A DNA stretch of 64,000 nt, taken from positions 835,766 to 899,765 of the forward strand of contig JADFUC010001357.1 of the NCBI GenBank assembly GCA_019722365.1, in the 5' to 3' direction. The translations under genes were made by a program, and so were the position numbers. Shown piece by piece: positions 36,823 through 48,930 of the stretch. Origin of the DNA: Lithospermum erythrorhizon. Taxonomy: Eukaryota; Streptophyta; Magnoliopsida; Boraginales; Boraginaceae. The notes beneath the pieces are model-generated. The model saw nothing but the letters and a program-made list of their open reading frames with translations. It was not told where the DNA came from and did not search any database. Numbering within the stretch: the first letter of the stretch is position 1; every line of letters starts with the position of its first letter.

Positions 36823-37640
36823 TTAAAGGCTCATGGCTATTAATCGAGCCATGATGAGAACTAGAGCAATCCAAACTATTACAAAAGTCACTTTCATGAC
36901 ATAATTTAAGATTATCAATACATCCAATGTTTGTGGGATGCCAAAAAATACAATTATTTTTTTATATCCATTCTTTTCCAACTTCCTCCATTCTTGGGAT
37001 CTTTTGATAAAATCAAAGTGCCTATATCCAACTTGAGAAAAGAAACTGTCAATGACAATGACCAAAGAGTCAAAGTCATTGTAGCTAATCAGGATAGATC
37101 CAGTAAAAAGAGCTTCAGTAAATGCTTTTGGAACAAAATCTTGATGATCCCCCATCAGATCGTCAACATCAACACCCAAGTGGTGCCCTTGGATATTGTG
37201 TCAATCTTGTCCTTGTTTAATCAAGATTGCCCAAGAAAGAGATCCATTCCGATCATGGGAAGTAATCCCCATACAAAGGAAGAGCTTGCCTCCTTTTCAT
37301 GATTAAACATCAAAGACTTGAAGATTGGGGAGCAACAATTTAAAGTTTCTTTCTTGCTAGAAATGTCATTCAAACGAGGGGCCCAAGTATAGTGGAAATC
37401 TTCGACCTTCTAGAATCAAGACACCAGCCTTTTGGCAAAAAACTCAGGACAACCCTTTGAATTTTTCCAACATCAAAAGAGCATTGATTAAAGCAAATAT
37501 CATTCCTGTGGAGCCAAGTACTCCAAATCATACTTCCAATTTTAATAATGTTCAATTTAATATAAGATGCTTTTTTTCAAGGTTTAAGAATCCAAGATAT
37601 GAGGAGATTAACAATATTATCGTGATTACGAATAGTGGCA
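36823..37640 (-). pseudogene. LINE zf-RVT and RNase H remnant
   Basis: About 37370-37640 reads WNSLLGNATIRNHDNIVNLL and later WSTWLHRNDICFNQCSFDVG, typical of the connector after LINE RT. About 36823-37179 contains ALFTGSILISYNDFDSLVIV, an RNase H-like segment with the 'E.DS' area altered, then a final stretch near 36830-36900. Frames change several times, so no complete domain remains. Confidence 0.7.
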
Positions 37641-38493
37641 TTACCCAAAAGGGAATTCCAAATATTCTTAATATGGTGGAAATTATAAAAAAGATGAGAG
37701 ACGGTTTCTTTACTTGAAGCATAAAAGACACAATTAGTATCAAAGATTTTATTAGATTTTCTTTCAAGATTGTCTTTAGGGGAAAGCCTATTGAGAAGAA
37801 GCTTCCAAATAAAAGTTCTAACTTTTTGTGGAAGTGGAATTTTCCAAATCCTCTCCCAAATTTGGGACGGTAGACTTGAATGGCTGTGTTGGTTCGTGAT
37901 AATGTGATTAAACTTTAAAGAATTCTAAGTAAAAGTCTTTGGTATGAAATTGGCTCTTGGGCCAAGCTAAGTCCTCGTATTTGACAACCTAATTTTCAAA
38001 TATCTTTGTAATATTTATCGAAAATATTTTTGGCAATCTATGTTCTAGTGGATGTTATTGGTTAGTAAAGTGTCCAAACCGAGGGATGGAAACGGTGGAT
38101 TCATATTGGGCTTAAAGAAGTTTTTAAATACCCCATTAGGGAACCATAGATCATTTCAGATATCAATTCTATCCGAATTAACCACCCAAATCATAAGTGA
38201 AGATATAGAAGAAGACCACTGAGACTTTTCCAAGCCCATGAGGCATTACTTTTAATAAAGGGATAAGGAGAAGTGGACAGTTCGTATAACATTTTGGTTT
38301 CACACCTTGTTGGGGTGGGGAGATTCCGGGAATCTAAAAGGCGACAACCATTTTTGCACAAGAAAATTGAAATGATGCAAGGGTGCTTGAATCAACCCCC
38401 CCCTTTGTGGACAACTGTGAAACTCCCGCTTAACCTGCTGAATATTTTGATGTTTACCCCTACGTAAAAATTGAAGCAAAGATTTTATCAATT

Positions 38494-39330
38494 TCATTCC
38501 ACATCCTGGGGGAAATTTAGAGTACACCCCATAGAATAAACTAAGCAAAGTATTTTGAGAACATACTTAATTAGGTCAAAATTAAGAAATTTACTCTTCC
38601 AATATGAATTTTTTTTTAATTTTATCAATGATATCTCAGGAAATCGCTTTCTATTAGTAGAAATATCCATTAATGCCTTTATTGTTCTACCAAGACTACA
38701 AGATTCATTAATTTTGAGGATATTCGAAGCTTTAGATTTTATAGCAGACAGGGTACAAGGGCTAAAGAAAATATGAGATTTGTTAAAATTAATAATTTGC
38801 CCATAATCAACACAATAATCCGAGAGGGTGGAGGAGAAGCATTCCAAGCTTTTCGAATTAAGATGAAGAAAGAAGAAACTGTCATCAGCAAATAAAAGAT
38901 GAGAAAGAGGAGGACTATTTTTAACAATCGACACCCCTTTAATATCCCCATTATTCATACCCAAAGACAAAGAAGCCGAGAGAGCCTTCGTACAAAAGGA
39001 GAAAATGATAGGCAAGAGGGGATCTCCTTGGCTAAGACCACATCAAGAACGGAAAACATTAGTAGTTCGTCCATTAACAAGGACCGAGAATTGAACCGAA
39101 GAAATACATTGAGAACTAAGATCTATCCAATGATCGGGGAAGTTGAATTTCTTGAGAACCGAAATAACAAAATCTCATCTAATCCTATCAAACGTCTTGC
39201 TCGTATCAACCTTAATGACGGTCATATTAAATTTTTTCATTTTGAAAGTGCAAATATGATGAGTGATTTCCTGAGCGAGGATAACACTATCATGAATAAG
39301 CTTTCCACTAACATAAAATTTAATTGAATG
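38494..39330 (-). pseudogene. LINE reverse transcriptase remnant
   Basis: From about 39330 downward the frames read KVDTSKTFDRIRWDFVISVL (first catalytic Asp region), CGLSQGDPLLPIIFSF (the GL.QGDPLSP block) and PPLSHLLFADDSFFFLHLNS (the FADD catalytic box). A SDYCVDYGQIINFNKSHIFF stretch follows. There is a stop just before CGLSQGDP. This order is diagnostic of plant L1-type LINEs. The enzyme would copy LINE RNA at a nicked target. It is inactive here. Confidence 0.9.
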
Positions 39331-40304
39331 TTACTATTGCAACTTTCGATAGATAATGAAGGTTAAATTGCAACCCGTGAACTAATACTCCGTAATAGTG
39401 GTAACTGTTTTACAACTTTAATGGAAATTATGTCTTAAACTCGATTAGCTATTAATGGCCTTAGCTGCATGGTAGCCTATGATACAAATATTTCCTCCGT
39501 TTTTTATAGTATGGTATCTATGATAACAAATATTTCTCCGCTTTTATAGCTACCAATTTTTATATTTTTTATGATTGTTGTTTTAGCAAAGATAATAAAT
39601 AGTATTTTTATATTTTTAATATATTTTTTGACTATTTTTTCTCTTGAAATAAATAACCAATCAATAATATTATTTCAATTGATTGTCATTCTATATTTTT
39701 AATGTAATTTTTAACTATTTTTTTATTTTTCTTAATCTATATGTAAAATGTTAAACGATAATTAAAAAATGAAGGAGTAGTACATGAAAAAGGTTTATTT
39801 TGAAGTTATCTCCCAAGATTGCAAGATCTTATTTTTTTGTTATTTTCAAACTTTAAAGTACATAGCCTGGTAGTCCTCCACTACCAAAGTTCTAGGATAA
39901 CATAGACTAATTGATCTTGTTCTTTGAAGTAGAAATTTTATTATTCCCACAATCCAGATGGACCCAACTTTCCACTTAAGCACAATCTATGTCATGCTCC
40001 GTATTCTACTTCAGGCCTTACTTTCAATTACATTATGAAAAAAAAATTCTAAAAAATACCTATTATGAAAATTATAAAAACATAATCAATTATATTAATT
40101 TTATATTTCATAGAATAAAAAATAAATTGTACGGAGTATGTAATTGATCACTCTGTACATTTTAGAAGTTAAATAAATTTTTGCCCGATTTTCAAGGGGT
40201 TATCTTGTAATTTCATAAATAATAAAATATATCTTCAACGACTTCAAGTGCATTATAATCGTCTCAAGTCCAGCTGGACGAATAATCTAATTTAAAACAA
40301 ACTT
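39331..40304. other. No gene; possible old MITE at 39490-39785
   Basis: About 39490-39550 has TTCCTCCG.TTTTATAG twice in tandem, and GAAGGAGTAGTAC lies near 39772. Together these may be the decayed ends of a Stowaway-like element, with AT-rich filler between. The rest shows nothing recognisable. Confidence 0.35.
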
Positions 40305-41300
40305 AAGTGGAGATTAACAATTTAATAACATGGCTTTAGCCCGTTTGCTTTCCAGTTGGAGAAAAGACTAATGCTATCTATCTCCATTCCCTAAAAGATC
40401 AATAATTTTTTTTAATACTTAATCTACCATAATTTATGTTGAAATATTCATACAACACATATTGAAAAATATTTGAATTCATAAAATTTGAAAAATCATT
40501 TTATCAAAATTCCATGCTAGAGGATCTTTTTCGGGATGAAAGAAATAATTATGTACTATCAACATGCTACATTAGTTCGACTAGTTTGAAATTTCCCGTA
40601 CGCAATATCTACATGTATTTTGAAGCACTTACTAAAATCTTGTAGACTACTCCCTTTTCAAGCATGTATTAGAAATCTTTTTTTCTTATAAGTAATGTAT
40701 TCATTAACTATAAATATCCAATACATTATTTTTTGCATTATTATAAACGCTATTAAAATTAATATTTATACTAGTACAATCCGAATCATTAAAGGAGTTA
40801 ACTGAAATATCATGCAAGTTTACAAAACAATCAATATTAGTTGAAAACCAAAATAACTTGCATACATCCTTGAGTTCTTTGTTATTCAAGGAATTCCATT
40901 CTTTGCTCCTCTCGATCATTTGAAAGTATCTATTTCATACATGTGAACGAATTTCATTCTTTGCTCCTCTCGCTCATCTGAAAGTATCTATTCCATACAT
41001 GTAAAGTAAAAGAATCAGAAATAAAATAGAGAACATGTAATCTATTGTTTTTACGAAGGATGACAGCCAATAGGACAATGCAACTTAGCCGAATGCTTCA
41101 ATGTTGGTTCCCTTTTCAAGCATGTATTAGAAATCTTAAACTAGTACTACTTTTGCTCTTTTGTTGCTTCATCGGATTCATAGTACAACACTAACCGTTC
41201 CTTGTATCTTGTAAGTATTCTAATTAATTAACCAAGTGGATTGGATAACATAAAATAGTTATTGCAATCTATCCAAGTGGACTCGATAATCTTTTGGCTA
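40305..41300. repeat. Segmental duplication block X1 (paired with 55785-56145)
   Basis: The order GATTAACAATTTAATAA, TTTCCAGTTGGAGAAAAG, ATCAACATGCTAC, GAAATCTTAAACTA, CTTTTGCTCTTTT and AATTAATTAACCAAGTGGAT is shared with the 56-kb copy. X1 is longer because of an internal 458-base step flanked by a 29-base direct repeat (40651-40679 and 41109-41137). It also holds a 58-base tandem duplication (40898 and 40956). The block lies upstream of ATL copy 2 as X2 lies upstream of ATL copy 3. Confidence 0.7.
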
Positions 41301-42099
41301 TCTTGTAGTTGATAATTGTAGATACACAAAATCACAATGTTGATTTGATTAGAGGAGTTTTGCAATAATTTTGGCCTAGGATACATGTAATGTAAACTAG
41401 CTCAAAAAGTCTCAAGTATGTATATATTTACATATATATTATATATATTTCAACATACAAATAGTTTTTTCGGGATTTTATCAAAAGTTAATTTTTTCAA
41501 TCTCAATCATACTTTGTTTGGTTTGATTTACTATATAAACTTAAATTTTTAGAAGCATCGTATACATAAACTTTAATTTTGTTTTGCAAATTTGAAATGT
41601 GTCTGCTCACTTAAGGAGAAGGATTTGAAGCCTGTCTAACTCGAGTTTCGAACGAATCGAAAATTGAGGTCGCTCACATCTGATTTGAAAAGTTCGGTTC
41701 GAGGTTCGATTCCAAACGCTCGAGGTTCGGTTCACAAGAAAATTTGAATTTTAATGATAAATATGAAAAAAATAAAATAAATTTACAAATTATGTAATGA
41801 GGTTCGAGCTCGACTTAACTACATCGAACCGAATTCTCGAACTTTCGAATCGAACTTTCATGTTCTTTACAAGTCTATTATTAATAGTTCAATAGAATTG
41901 GCTAAGCCAATCATATCTGGGCCAAAACTACGCTAAGAGAGTCGGGTTTCGTAAAGAAGATAATGGGCCTTGATCACAAACATTCCTGCTATACCTAAAA
42001 CGCCAACAAAAAACAATAAGAAGATTAAGTATTCATCATACTTTAGACTTGCACATACGTAAGATTATCAATTGGAAGGGAATCATCAACACATACGTA
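41301..42099. other. No gene; GGTTCGG-type repeat
   Basis: GTTCGGTTCGAGGTTCGATT near 41691 and TCGAACCGAATTCTCGAAC near 41824 form a loose inverted pair. The rest is AT-rich and featureless. Confidence 0.35.
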
Positions 42100-43086
42100 C
42101 AGTTTGAGGATGATACATCACACACATGGGACATATATATACCTTATAATTGTCGTGCATATCACTTTTTAATTAACTTTGCTTATTTATCTTTAATGCA
42201 TGTTCAATGATTTAAAGTTATGCATTGAATAATACATTATTTTGCTCAAATTCTCAGATGTATGACTTTCATGATTCAATTCACAAGAATAAGGATTTCA
42301 TATGTCATTTTTGGTCTCAATAATCGTGTTAGTTAAATAGTATTATATTTTATGTAGAACTATTTTTATTATTATTATAATAATAAGTATTAGTTAAATA
42401 ATCATATGTTTTTGTAGAATTATTATTAATATTATTATTATTATTATTATTTATTATTTATTATTATGTAGAACTATTTTTATTATTATAATAGATATTA
42501 GTTAACAACTACATGCTTGGAGTATAATTATTATTATTATTATTATTAATGGCTATTATTTAATTCATGTAGATATGAATTTTTATATATCGATAACAAA
42601 AAATTAAATTATACCTTTAAATCATAACAATTTAATTTGAATCACATAAAATAAATAATTCGATGATATTACTGATGATCAATTCATCAATATATTTAGT
42701 TGTGAGTATATCAAATTGTTAAAGTAATATTTGTATCTCTCTATAGACATCTCGGCCATAATATCTCATGAACATCGTATTTTATTGTAATTTGATATAT
42801 TATATATTTAAAGAGTTATTTGTGATCAAAGTATTTCAAAAATTAAAAATAAGGAATTAGAAAGAAATTCAAGGAGCGTAAGTTTCTACACGCTTGTAAC
42901 GATTTCAATTAAACATAAAAAATATATCAAATATATGAGAACATTAGATATGTCAGCAAGTGACGTGACGCCTCTTCTATTAGCTATATGAAAAAGACTC
43001 AACAAAATTGAAGTCAGTATAACACTTTAGCGAGAGTCATGGGTCCACTCAAATTTGAGAAATTTTTAGGATTAGCACAAGTCAAC
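42100..43086. repeat. Left arm of a long inverted repeat
   Basis: This stretch matches the reverse complement of 50112-51330 in the same order. Shared words are CATATCACTTTTTAATTA..CTTTG, TGCATTGAATAA.AC.TTATTTTGCTC, TATGTCATTTTT, TTAGTTAAATAAT, TTATGTAGAACTA, (ATT)n, AAAGTAATATTTGTATCTCT, ACATCGTAT.TTATTGTAATT, GTGATCAAAGTAT and CGATTTC.AATTAAA.ATAAAAAAT. The innermost 19 bases (43068-43086) are an exact inverted match of 50112-50130. Indels are frequent. The (ATT)n tract at 42357-42545 pairs with the (AAT)n tract at 50885-51025. Confidence 0.75.
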
Positions 43087-43654
43087 GTTCTTTTTTAATT
43101 TTTAACAAACTCTTTTTTTGCTACAATACAACACTCCCTCCGTAAAAATAAAAAAAATACTCTTACTTCAAAGCCAAAATCATCCCCACCCCTATCACCA
43201 TTCCTCCATCACCCACCCCCATCAGCCATTTTCTCCCCCACACCACTATCTCCCCTTACCCCTCTACCCCTTCATCACCCTGGACTTACGCCACCATACT
43301 AATCCCGCCCGCCATCCTCACCCCATCAGAGTCTCTCCCCACTACTCGCAAATCTATTAACCCTCCCCCTACCCTTCCTTCCTTTGTTTTGAAATTTTAA
43401 TTTCAACAAAAAAATATTAAGGGTGGGGGTAGGGTTTCGATTTTAGCAAAAATTTGGGATTAGTGAGGATTTGATGTCATAAATACAATCAAAGTAAGCT
43501 GACGCGGTGGAAGGTGGCTCAGCGTAGCCAAGCGGTGTGATTTGATTTTGCAGTTAAGAGAAAACAGAAGTAAAGTAGGGCATTTTTATCTTTCAAGTGG
43601 AAGTGTGGTATTGCAACAAACAAAACAAAATATGCTAGCAAAATTAAAAATAAT
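43087..43654. other. Loop of the inverted repeat, left of copia element B
   Basis: About 570 bases do not match the other arm. ACTCCCTCCGTAAAAAT near 43130 resembles one end of a Stowaway MITE, without a visible partner. A CA/CCCC-rich low-complexity stretch fills 43180-43370, and its Pro/His-rich frame (43118-43360) is not a gene. Without the copia element this would be the whole loop between the two arms. Confidence 0.45.
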
Positions 43655-43895
43655 TGTAAATATAACTAATAATAAAGTAAATGTATTGCAGAGAAATAAC
43701 AACAAAGCGAGAGGATTATTTCATTGTTTTGCTGGGATGTATGTATACAATATAATAAGTGCCTATTTATGCTTCCAATATAATATACAGTAAGTTACTC
43801 GTAAATGGGCACTGGAATGCAAGAAATCTAATTACTTCCTAAGAAAGTCATCTCCTTTTCAAGTACAAGACATCCCATAATAATATTTCATGACA
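43655..43895 (-). repeat. 3' LTR of copia element B
   Basis: Direct repeat of 49855-50103. Shared words are TATAACTAATAA, GTATTGCAGAGA, TATACAATA, TCCAATATAATATACA, GGAATGCAAGAAATCTAATT and TAATAATATTTCAT. It ends TGACA on the plus strand (TGTCA start on the minus strand) next to the polypurine tract. Confidence 0.88.
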
Positions 43896-44399
43896 CTCCC
43901 TCTTGGATGTCTAATTAACTAAAATATGTCTCATTAAAACCTTACTAGGAAAAATCCGTCTGGGGATAAAAATCCAGTGAAGGAGAAAAAATGTATTATT
44001 CTCAACATACGCTTATAATGTTGCCTCATTAAAACCTTATCAGGAAAATCCATTTGGGACAAACCTCGATTTGGGCGAAAAGAGTACAACGCTGGCTTAA
44101 CTCCCTCATGCCTGGCCAGCTACCACCATTGTTCTTTAGTCTATAAATTCACATGTTTTTGATAATCTTTCTATGATGATTTTAGTGAATATATCCGCGA
44201 TTATCACAAGATCGAATCAAGTTAATATCAATTCTACCCATTCTTTTCAAGATCACAGTAAGAAGAATTTTGGTGAAATATGCTTTGTTCTATCTCCTTT
44301 GATATATCCTTCCTTTAACTGTGTAATACATGTAGAATTATTTTCATACAGGGTCGTCGGGACCAACTTTTTAGATAATAACTACATTTTGGATATAAT

Positions 44400-44927
44400 G
44401 GACTCATGCTTCTTAGCCAAATGTATTCATCGACTTACTTGTATTGCCAATATTTCAAATTAAGCCCACCACTAGTGAATAAATATCTAGTCTGTAATCT
44501 TCCATTATGGGGATCAGATAGATATCCCCCATCAGCATATCCGATTAGCTCCAATTTGGAGGTATTTGAATAGAACAATCACATATCCATTGTACCTCTA
44601 AGGTATCGAAGAATTTGTTTAACTCCATTCCAATGCTCTCTGAGTTGGGTAATCATATCTTTACATTGACACAAAGAAATGATAAGGTCTCAGTCTTGTA
44701 TGACCCAAGATACATTAGTGCTCCAATAGCTTAAATAAGGTACTTCTCAGACCAATTAGTTCTCTCATTATTTTCTTAGGGGCCTGAATGGGTCTTTGTT
44801 CACATTCAAGGACTAACAACCATCTGGGGTGCTCAATGGATGACTTATCCATAAGAAATTATTTTAAGACTTTTTCACATAAGTTCTTTGAGACATACAA
44901 ATATTCTTTTACTCATGATTTATTTCC
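44400..44927 (-). pseudogene. Copia RNase H region remnant (element B)
   Basis: This is the part of Pol between RT and the 3' LTR on the minus strand. Translated pieces in shifting frames resemble the copia RNase H domain (for example the segment coding for Y.GYADGGYLSDP-like residues near 44515-44545). It is heavily frameshifted, so identification rests partly on position. Confidence 0.6.
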
Positions 44928-45540
44928 TTACCCAAGACAAAATTTTGTTTGTCCGAGATCTTTCATCTCAAATTCCTTCTTTAAGCAGTTTACAGCTTTT
45001 GGAAGTTCTTCAGGAGTTCCAACTATATTTAAGTCATCAACATAAACTGCAATTATTACAAACTCTTTTCCTGATCTTTTCATGAAAATGCAAGGACATG
45101 TAAGATCATTCTTATAACCCTCTTTGGTTAAATATTCACTTAGGCGATTATACCACATTCTCCCCAAACTCGCTTTTAATCCATATATAAGGACTTATTC
45201 TCAATTTTATAGAAAAATGTTCTCTAGAACATGAACCATGTGCTTCACGCAAATATAATCCTTCCGGAGTTTATAATTATATTTTCAAGCGTAATTACAT
45301 GTATAGTCGTTAACGTCCATTAGACGCGAATCGAAGTCCTTCATGTACCGCCAGTTAATTAAATATCGAAATGTAGTTCGTATCCACCACCGAGAATATG
45401 TCTCCTCATAATCAATGTCGCCCTCATTTAAATCCTGGCTACAAGCCTGTCTTTGTACCTCACCCCACCCTTTTCATTTCGCTTTTGCACAAATACCCAT
45501 TTATATCCTAATCGCTTTTATTAACGCTTGCGTAATGGAC
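44928..45540 (-). pseudogene. Copia reverse transcriptase remnant (element B)
   Basis: An 80-codon open piece (44928-45167) reads GRMWYNRLSEYLTKEGYKND, then KEFVIIAVYVDDLNIVGTPE with the YVDD catalytic box, then KKEFEMKDLGQTKFCLG. This is the best-preserved coding segment of the element. The upstream RT part to about 45540 is in other frames. RT would copy element RNA into DNA. Confidence 0.92.
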
Positions 45541-46031
45541 TACAGGTACAAAAACCTTCGCTGTTTATGGGATTTTTTAATTCGACTGATTGCTTCTTTC
45601 CATTTTGGCCAATCATTCCTGCGTCTGCATTCATCTACAGACTTTGGTTCATGATCCTCATTTTCATCCATCACATTCAGCGCTATATTATATGAGAATT
45701 TATCGTCGACGTGTATCTCATTTCGGTTCCACCGCATCCCACTCATAATATAATTTATCGAGATCTCTTCATTGTTACTAATTTCAGGTACCTGAAGTTC
45801 TTCTGGAACCAAATTATTAGTTATGAGTTGAGATTCTTCGGTATTTGTTGTATCCTCTTCTTGACCATCTATGGTGATTGCTCCTTTTCTTTTTCGAGGA
45901 TTCTTATTCTTGGAACCGATTGGTCTACCACGCTTCATGCGTGCTTTAGACTCATTCGCAATACTATTGGGTCCTTCAGGGACATCAATTCTGATCGGAG
46001 CATTTGCAGCTGGTATGTGTGATTTAGTCAC
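45540..46031 (-). pseudogene. Copia Pol linker between integrase and RT (element B)
   Basis: This 163-codon open segment has KRGRPIGSKNKNPRKRKGAI (basic, typical of the integrase C-terminal tail of this group), then acidic linker sequence, then MSGMRWNRNEIHVDDKFSYN and DECRRRNDWPKWKEAI, which lead into RT. It is open because it is a surviving part of one long polyprotein, not a separate gene. It is followed on the minus strand by frameshifts. Confidence 0.85.
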
Positions 46032-46129
46032 ACCTTTAGGTCGAGAGTTACTTCTGCGCTTTATTAGCTAAGACTTGTAAATGAATTATCTTTTGAACTT
46101 CTAGTTCACATTATTTTGTACGAGGATCA

Positions 46130-47353
46130 AGATAAGATAATGATAATTCATTCCAACTAATATTTCTCAGCTGCTTATTCTCTCCTCCTAATGTTAGGAA
46201 GTATGATTCGTCAAGTACACCAACAAATCGAAAGCGCTTAATAATAATGTACTTTTTCTCTTCACCGACTTTTTATCCCTGATGGGTTTTTCCTAGTAAA
46301 GTTTTAACGAGGCATATTTTAGTTAATTAGACATCCGGTGGGGAGCATATGAAATATTATTATGGATGCACTCAAAACCAACATAAATTCCAAACTCCCT
46401 TGAGACCCATCTTTAAAGGCCAAAGTGGGTGGAGCAGAGATATACCGCACTTTCAAATATTCTAAGATTTATACATATTAGGTCTCGACCCGAAACCAAT
46501 TGTGAATGGGATGTTGTATGACAACTTCTATCGTCCGATGCGCACAAGTGCCGTTGCATGCGCATAGCTGCCCCTCAACAAGTAAGTGGGAGTTTGCTTC
46601 ATGAGTAACGGTCTTGCAACCAATTGAAGATGTTTACCAATGATTCAAGAAGAATACTTCAGGTACGAACATGTTCTATGTATGCTCAAAGATCACCCCA
46701 CCGACAAACAATAGTCATTAAAAGCTTGGGAGGTAAACTCACATGCATTATCAAGCCGTATCTTCTTGATTGGATAATCAGGGAAATGTGCCCTTAATCG
46801 AATAATTTGAGCAAGTAGTCTCGCAAACGCCAGGTTACGAGTAGACAATAGGATACGTGTGACCATCTTGTCAATTTATCAATAAGGATCGAGTGAAATA
46901 CCTAAATGTTCCACATATAGGGATGTATTGGCCCACATATATCACCCAGGCACGCTCCAAAAATTTGAGATACATTTCACATTTGTTGGTGAAGATCTCA
47001 TAAATGAGTTTACCTTGAGAATACGCAGCCATTACAAATTCTTTTCGATTGAGAATTTTGTCTTTCGATTGAGAATGTTCTACTCTTCAATGGTTGGGTT
47101 CAAGAGAGTTTTCAATTATTTTTCGCATAATAATTGATCCGGGATGGCCTAACCAGTCATGCCAAACAATGAACTCATCATGATTCTCAAACTTCTGCCT
47201 TGATAGGACATGTGTTTCTATACTCAAATACGCGCTGTAGTACAAACTCCATACGAAAAATGCCGTAATTTTTCTAACATGGTCTTTTACCGTATATTCT
47301 GCTGTTTGTAATATTGAGAAATTCCATTCCTCCTCTTCACTTGTGGGCCCCAA
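46130..47353 (-). pseudogene. Copia integrase and GAG-pre-integrase remnant (element B)
   Basis: At 47087-47353 the minus strand reads LSIETHVLSRQKFENHDEFI followed by VWHDWLGHPGSIIMRKIIEN, the GAG-pre-integrase block with its His residues. The integrase core lies at about 46130-47080 in several frames. Its function would be cDNA insertion. It is broken by stops throughout. Confidence 0.8.
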
Positions 47354-47959
47354 TGGTAGACATTTTGGCGTATGTCTTTGAACCGATTAAGTTTCTTTCG
47401 TGACTTGTGAGGAATACAAAGGCATCTTTTAATATGAAATTTGTTCCTCCAGTGGAACAATATCTTAGCTCTTCCAAGACCTTCAATCACCTTAATTACC
47501 TCGATATTGTAATAACACTTGCTTCTTGTGTGTTATCAAACAAGAGAAATATTTCTATCTTTAGGGATTTGCATGAAGTCATTGCACTATCTCGCAAGAC
47601 ATATTTCATTTATCCATGCCGCCGGGTGGACATCCTATTGAAAATTGAAAATCATACATCAAAAAAGGTTTCTGTGAAAAGGTGTGCCACAAGGACTTAA
47701 ATACCACATCTTTCCTTAACCAGAACTAGCCTAGATAATGATAATCTCAAACACTGAACTATGGTTGTGGGATTCATCGTCTTTATTATACAAAATGAAA
47801 GTAACATTTAAAATTAAGAAAATTGTTAAATATAGTTGTTAAACATTTTTGATAAATCAAAACACATCAACGATAACTAAAAACAAAACATCATAAAAAG
47901 TTCAATCAAACTAAAACAATGCCATGGTCTAAAAGGCTTATTCAAAAGAAATAATGTAA

Positions 47960-48930
47960 ATGCAAATAGTTCTAGATGGTTTCATCTTCGTCGACTTTTC
48001 TTTCCGTGTTAACCAGGAAGTCATCAACATCCAAGTGGGTGGAATCAAATTGACCATGATTAATTTCACCCATTTCTAATGCAAAGTTTGTTTCCACCTT
48101 TTTGCCTTTGTTTTTCATTGATCCTTGATAAAGATCAACAAGATGCTTCGGGGTATGACAGGTACGTGACCAATGGTCTTTACCCCCACAACAAGTATTA
48201 TATTCTCCAATCGATTATCCTTTTAATTCTGTTTATTATTGTTCCATCGCCTATGTCCACGCCCATACGACAGGACTTTCATGGTACGAACACGGACGAG
48301 AAATCAATGACCTCGCCCTCGCCCACATCCAATGCATCACGAATCGCTTTTCATTTTTTGAATTATTTCCATTCGCCTGCAGTCTGGCTGATCCAATCGA
48401 CGTGACTCATGATTTTCAACAAAGAGCTCATTATTTCGCTTACCAAGAAGAAAATCAATTAGTTCGTAATATCTTTAAAGCCTTTCACATTAGTAGCGAA
48501 AAGTGTAGAATGCTTTCTCTAGCTTATCTTTGTCAAGTGATTTTCCTCCATAACTTTAATCGTGACTAATCTTGAAAAGTGCAGAATTATACTCACTGAC
48601 ACTTTTAAAATCTTGAAGCCTAAATGATCCGCCGATCATAGTGAGCTTTGGGAGTAGCCTCGTGTGGTCATACCTTTCTTTCAAATTTTTTCAAAGGTTA
48701 AGGGGATCTTTTACCATGAGATATTCATTTTCAATCCTTCGTGAAGATGGCTAAGAAGATCATGGCCTTGCCTCGTCTTGACTGTAAGTTTCATTCTCAT
48801 CTTTTATAGTATCTCCAAGACGATTTCCATCCAAATGAATCTCAAAGATCTAGCACCCACGGATAAATAATTTTTTCCGGAAATGTCAAGGGCCAAACTC
48901 AAGCTTAAAAGGCCATTATGATACTATAAT
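47960..48930 (-). pseudogene. Copia Gag remnant with zinc knuckle (element B)
   Basis: At about 48020-48200 the minus strand reads YNTCCGGKDHWSRTCHTPKH, then LVDLYQGSMKNKGKKVETNF. This is the CCHC zinc knuckle and following tail of copia Gag. At about 48780-48880 it reads FEIHLDGNRLGDTIKDENET, the N-terminal Gag block. The middle is frameshifted. Gag would bind element RNA and build the particle. Confidence 0.83.

Larger units (their letters stand above)
36770..39330 (-). mobile_element. 5'-truncated LINE (L1-type non-LTR retrotransposon)
   Basis: A minus-strand tract codes for the C-terminal half of LINE ORF2: reverse transcriptase, zinc-binding connector (zf-RVT) and RNase H, in order and all broken. 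The endonuclease and first part of RT are missing, as usual for 5' truncation during target-primed reverse transcription. A T-run near 36768-36776 on the plus strand could be the poly(A) tail. It lies within the upstream region of ATL copy 2 and accounts for most of the extra distance compared with ATL copy 3. Confidence 0.85.

Noticed and set aside
42357..42545. (ATT)n tract alone as the reason for inverted-repeat similarity
   Set aside because: Unique blocks on both sides of the tract also match in inverted order, including an exact 19-base inner match, so the similarity is not just the microsatellite.
43118..43360. Pro/His-rich 80-codon frame
   Set aside because: It is produced by a CCAC/CCCC-rich low-complexity run in the loop of the inverted repeat. 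There is no domain and no plausible gene structure.
45711..46071. Plus-strand frames of 66-103 codons
   Set aside because: They are antisense to the copia Pol linker (45540-46031), which has recognisable family motifs.
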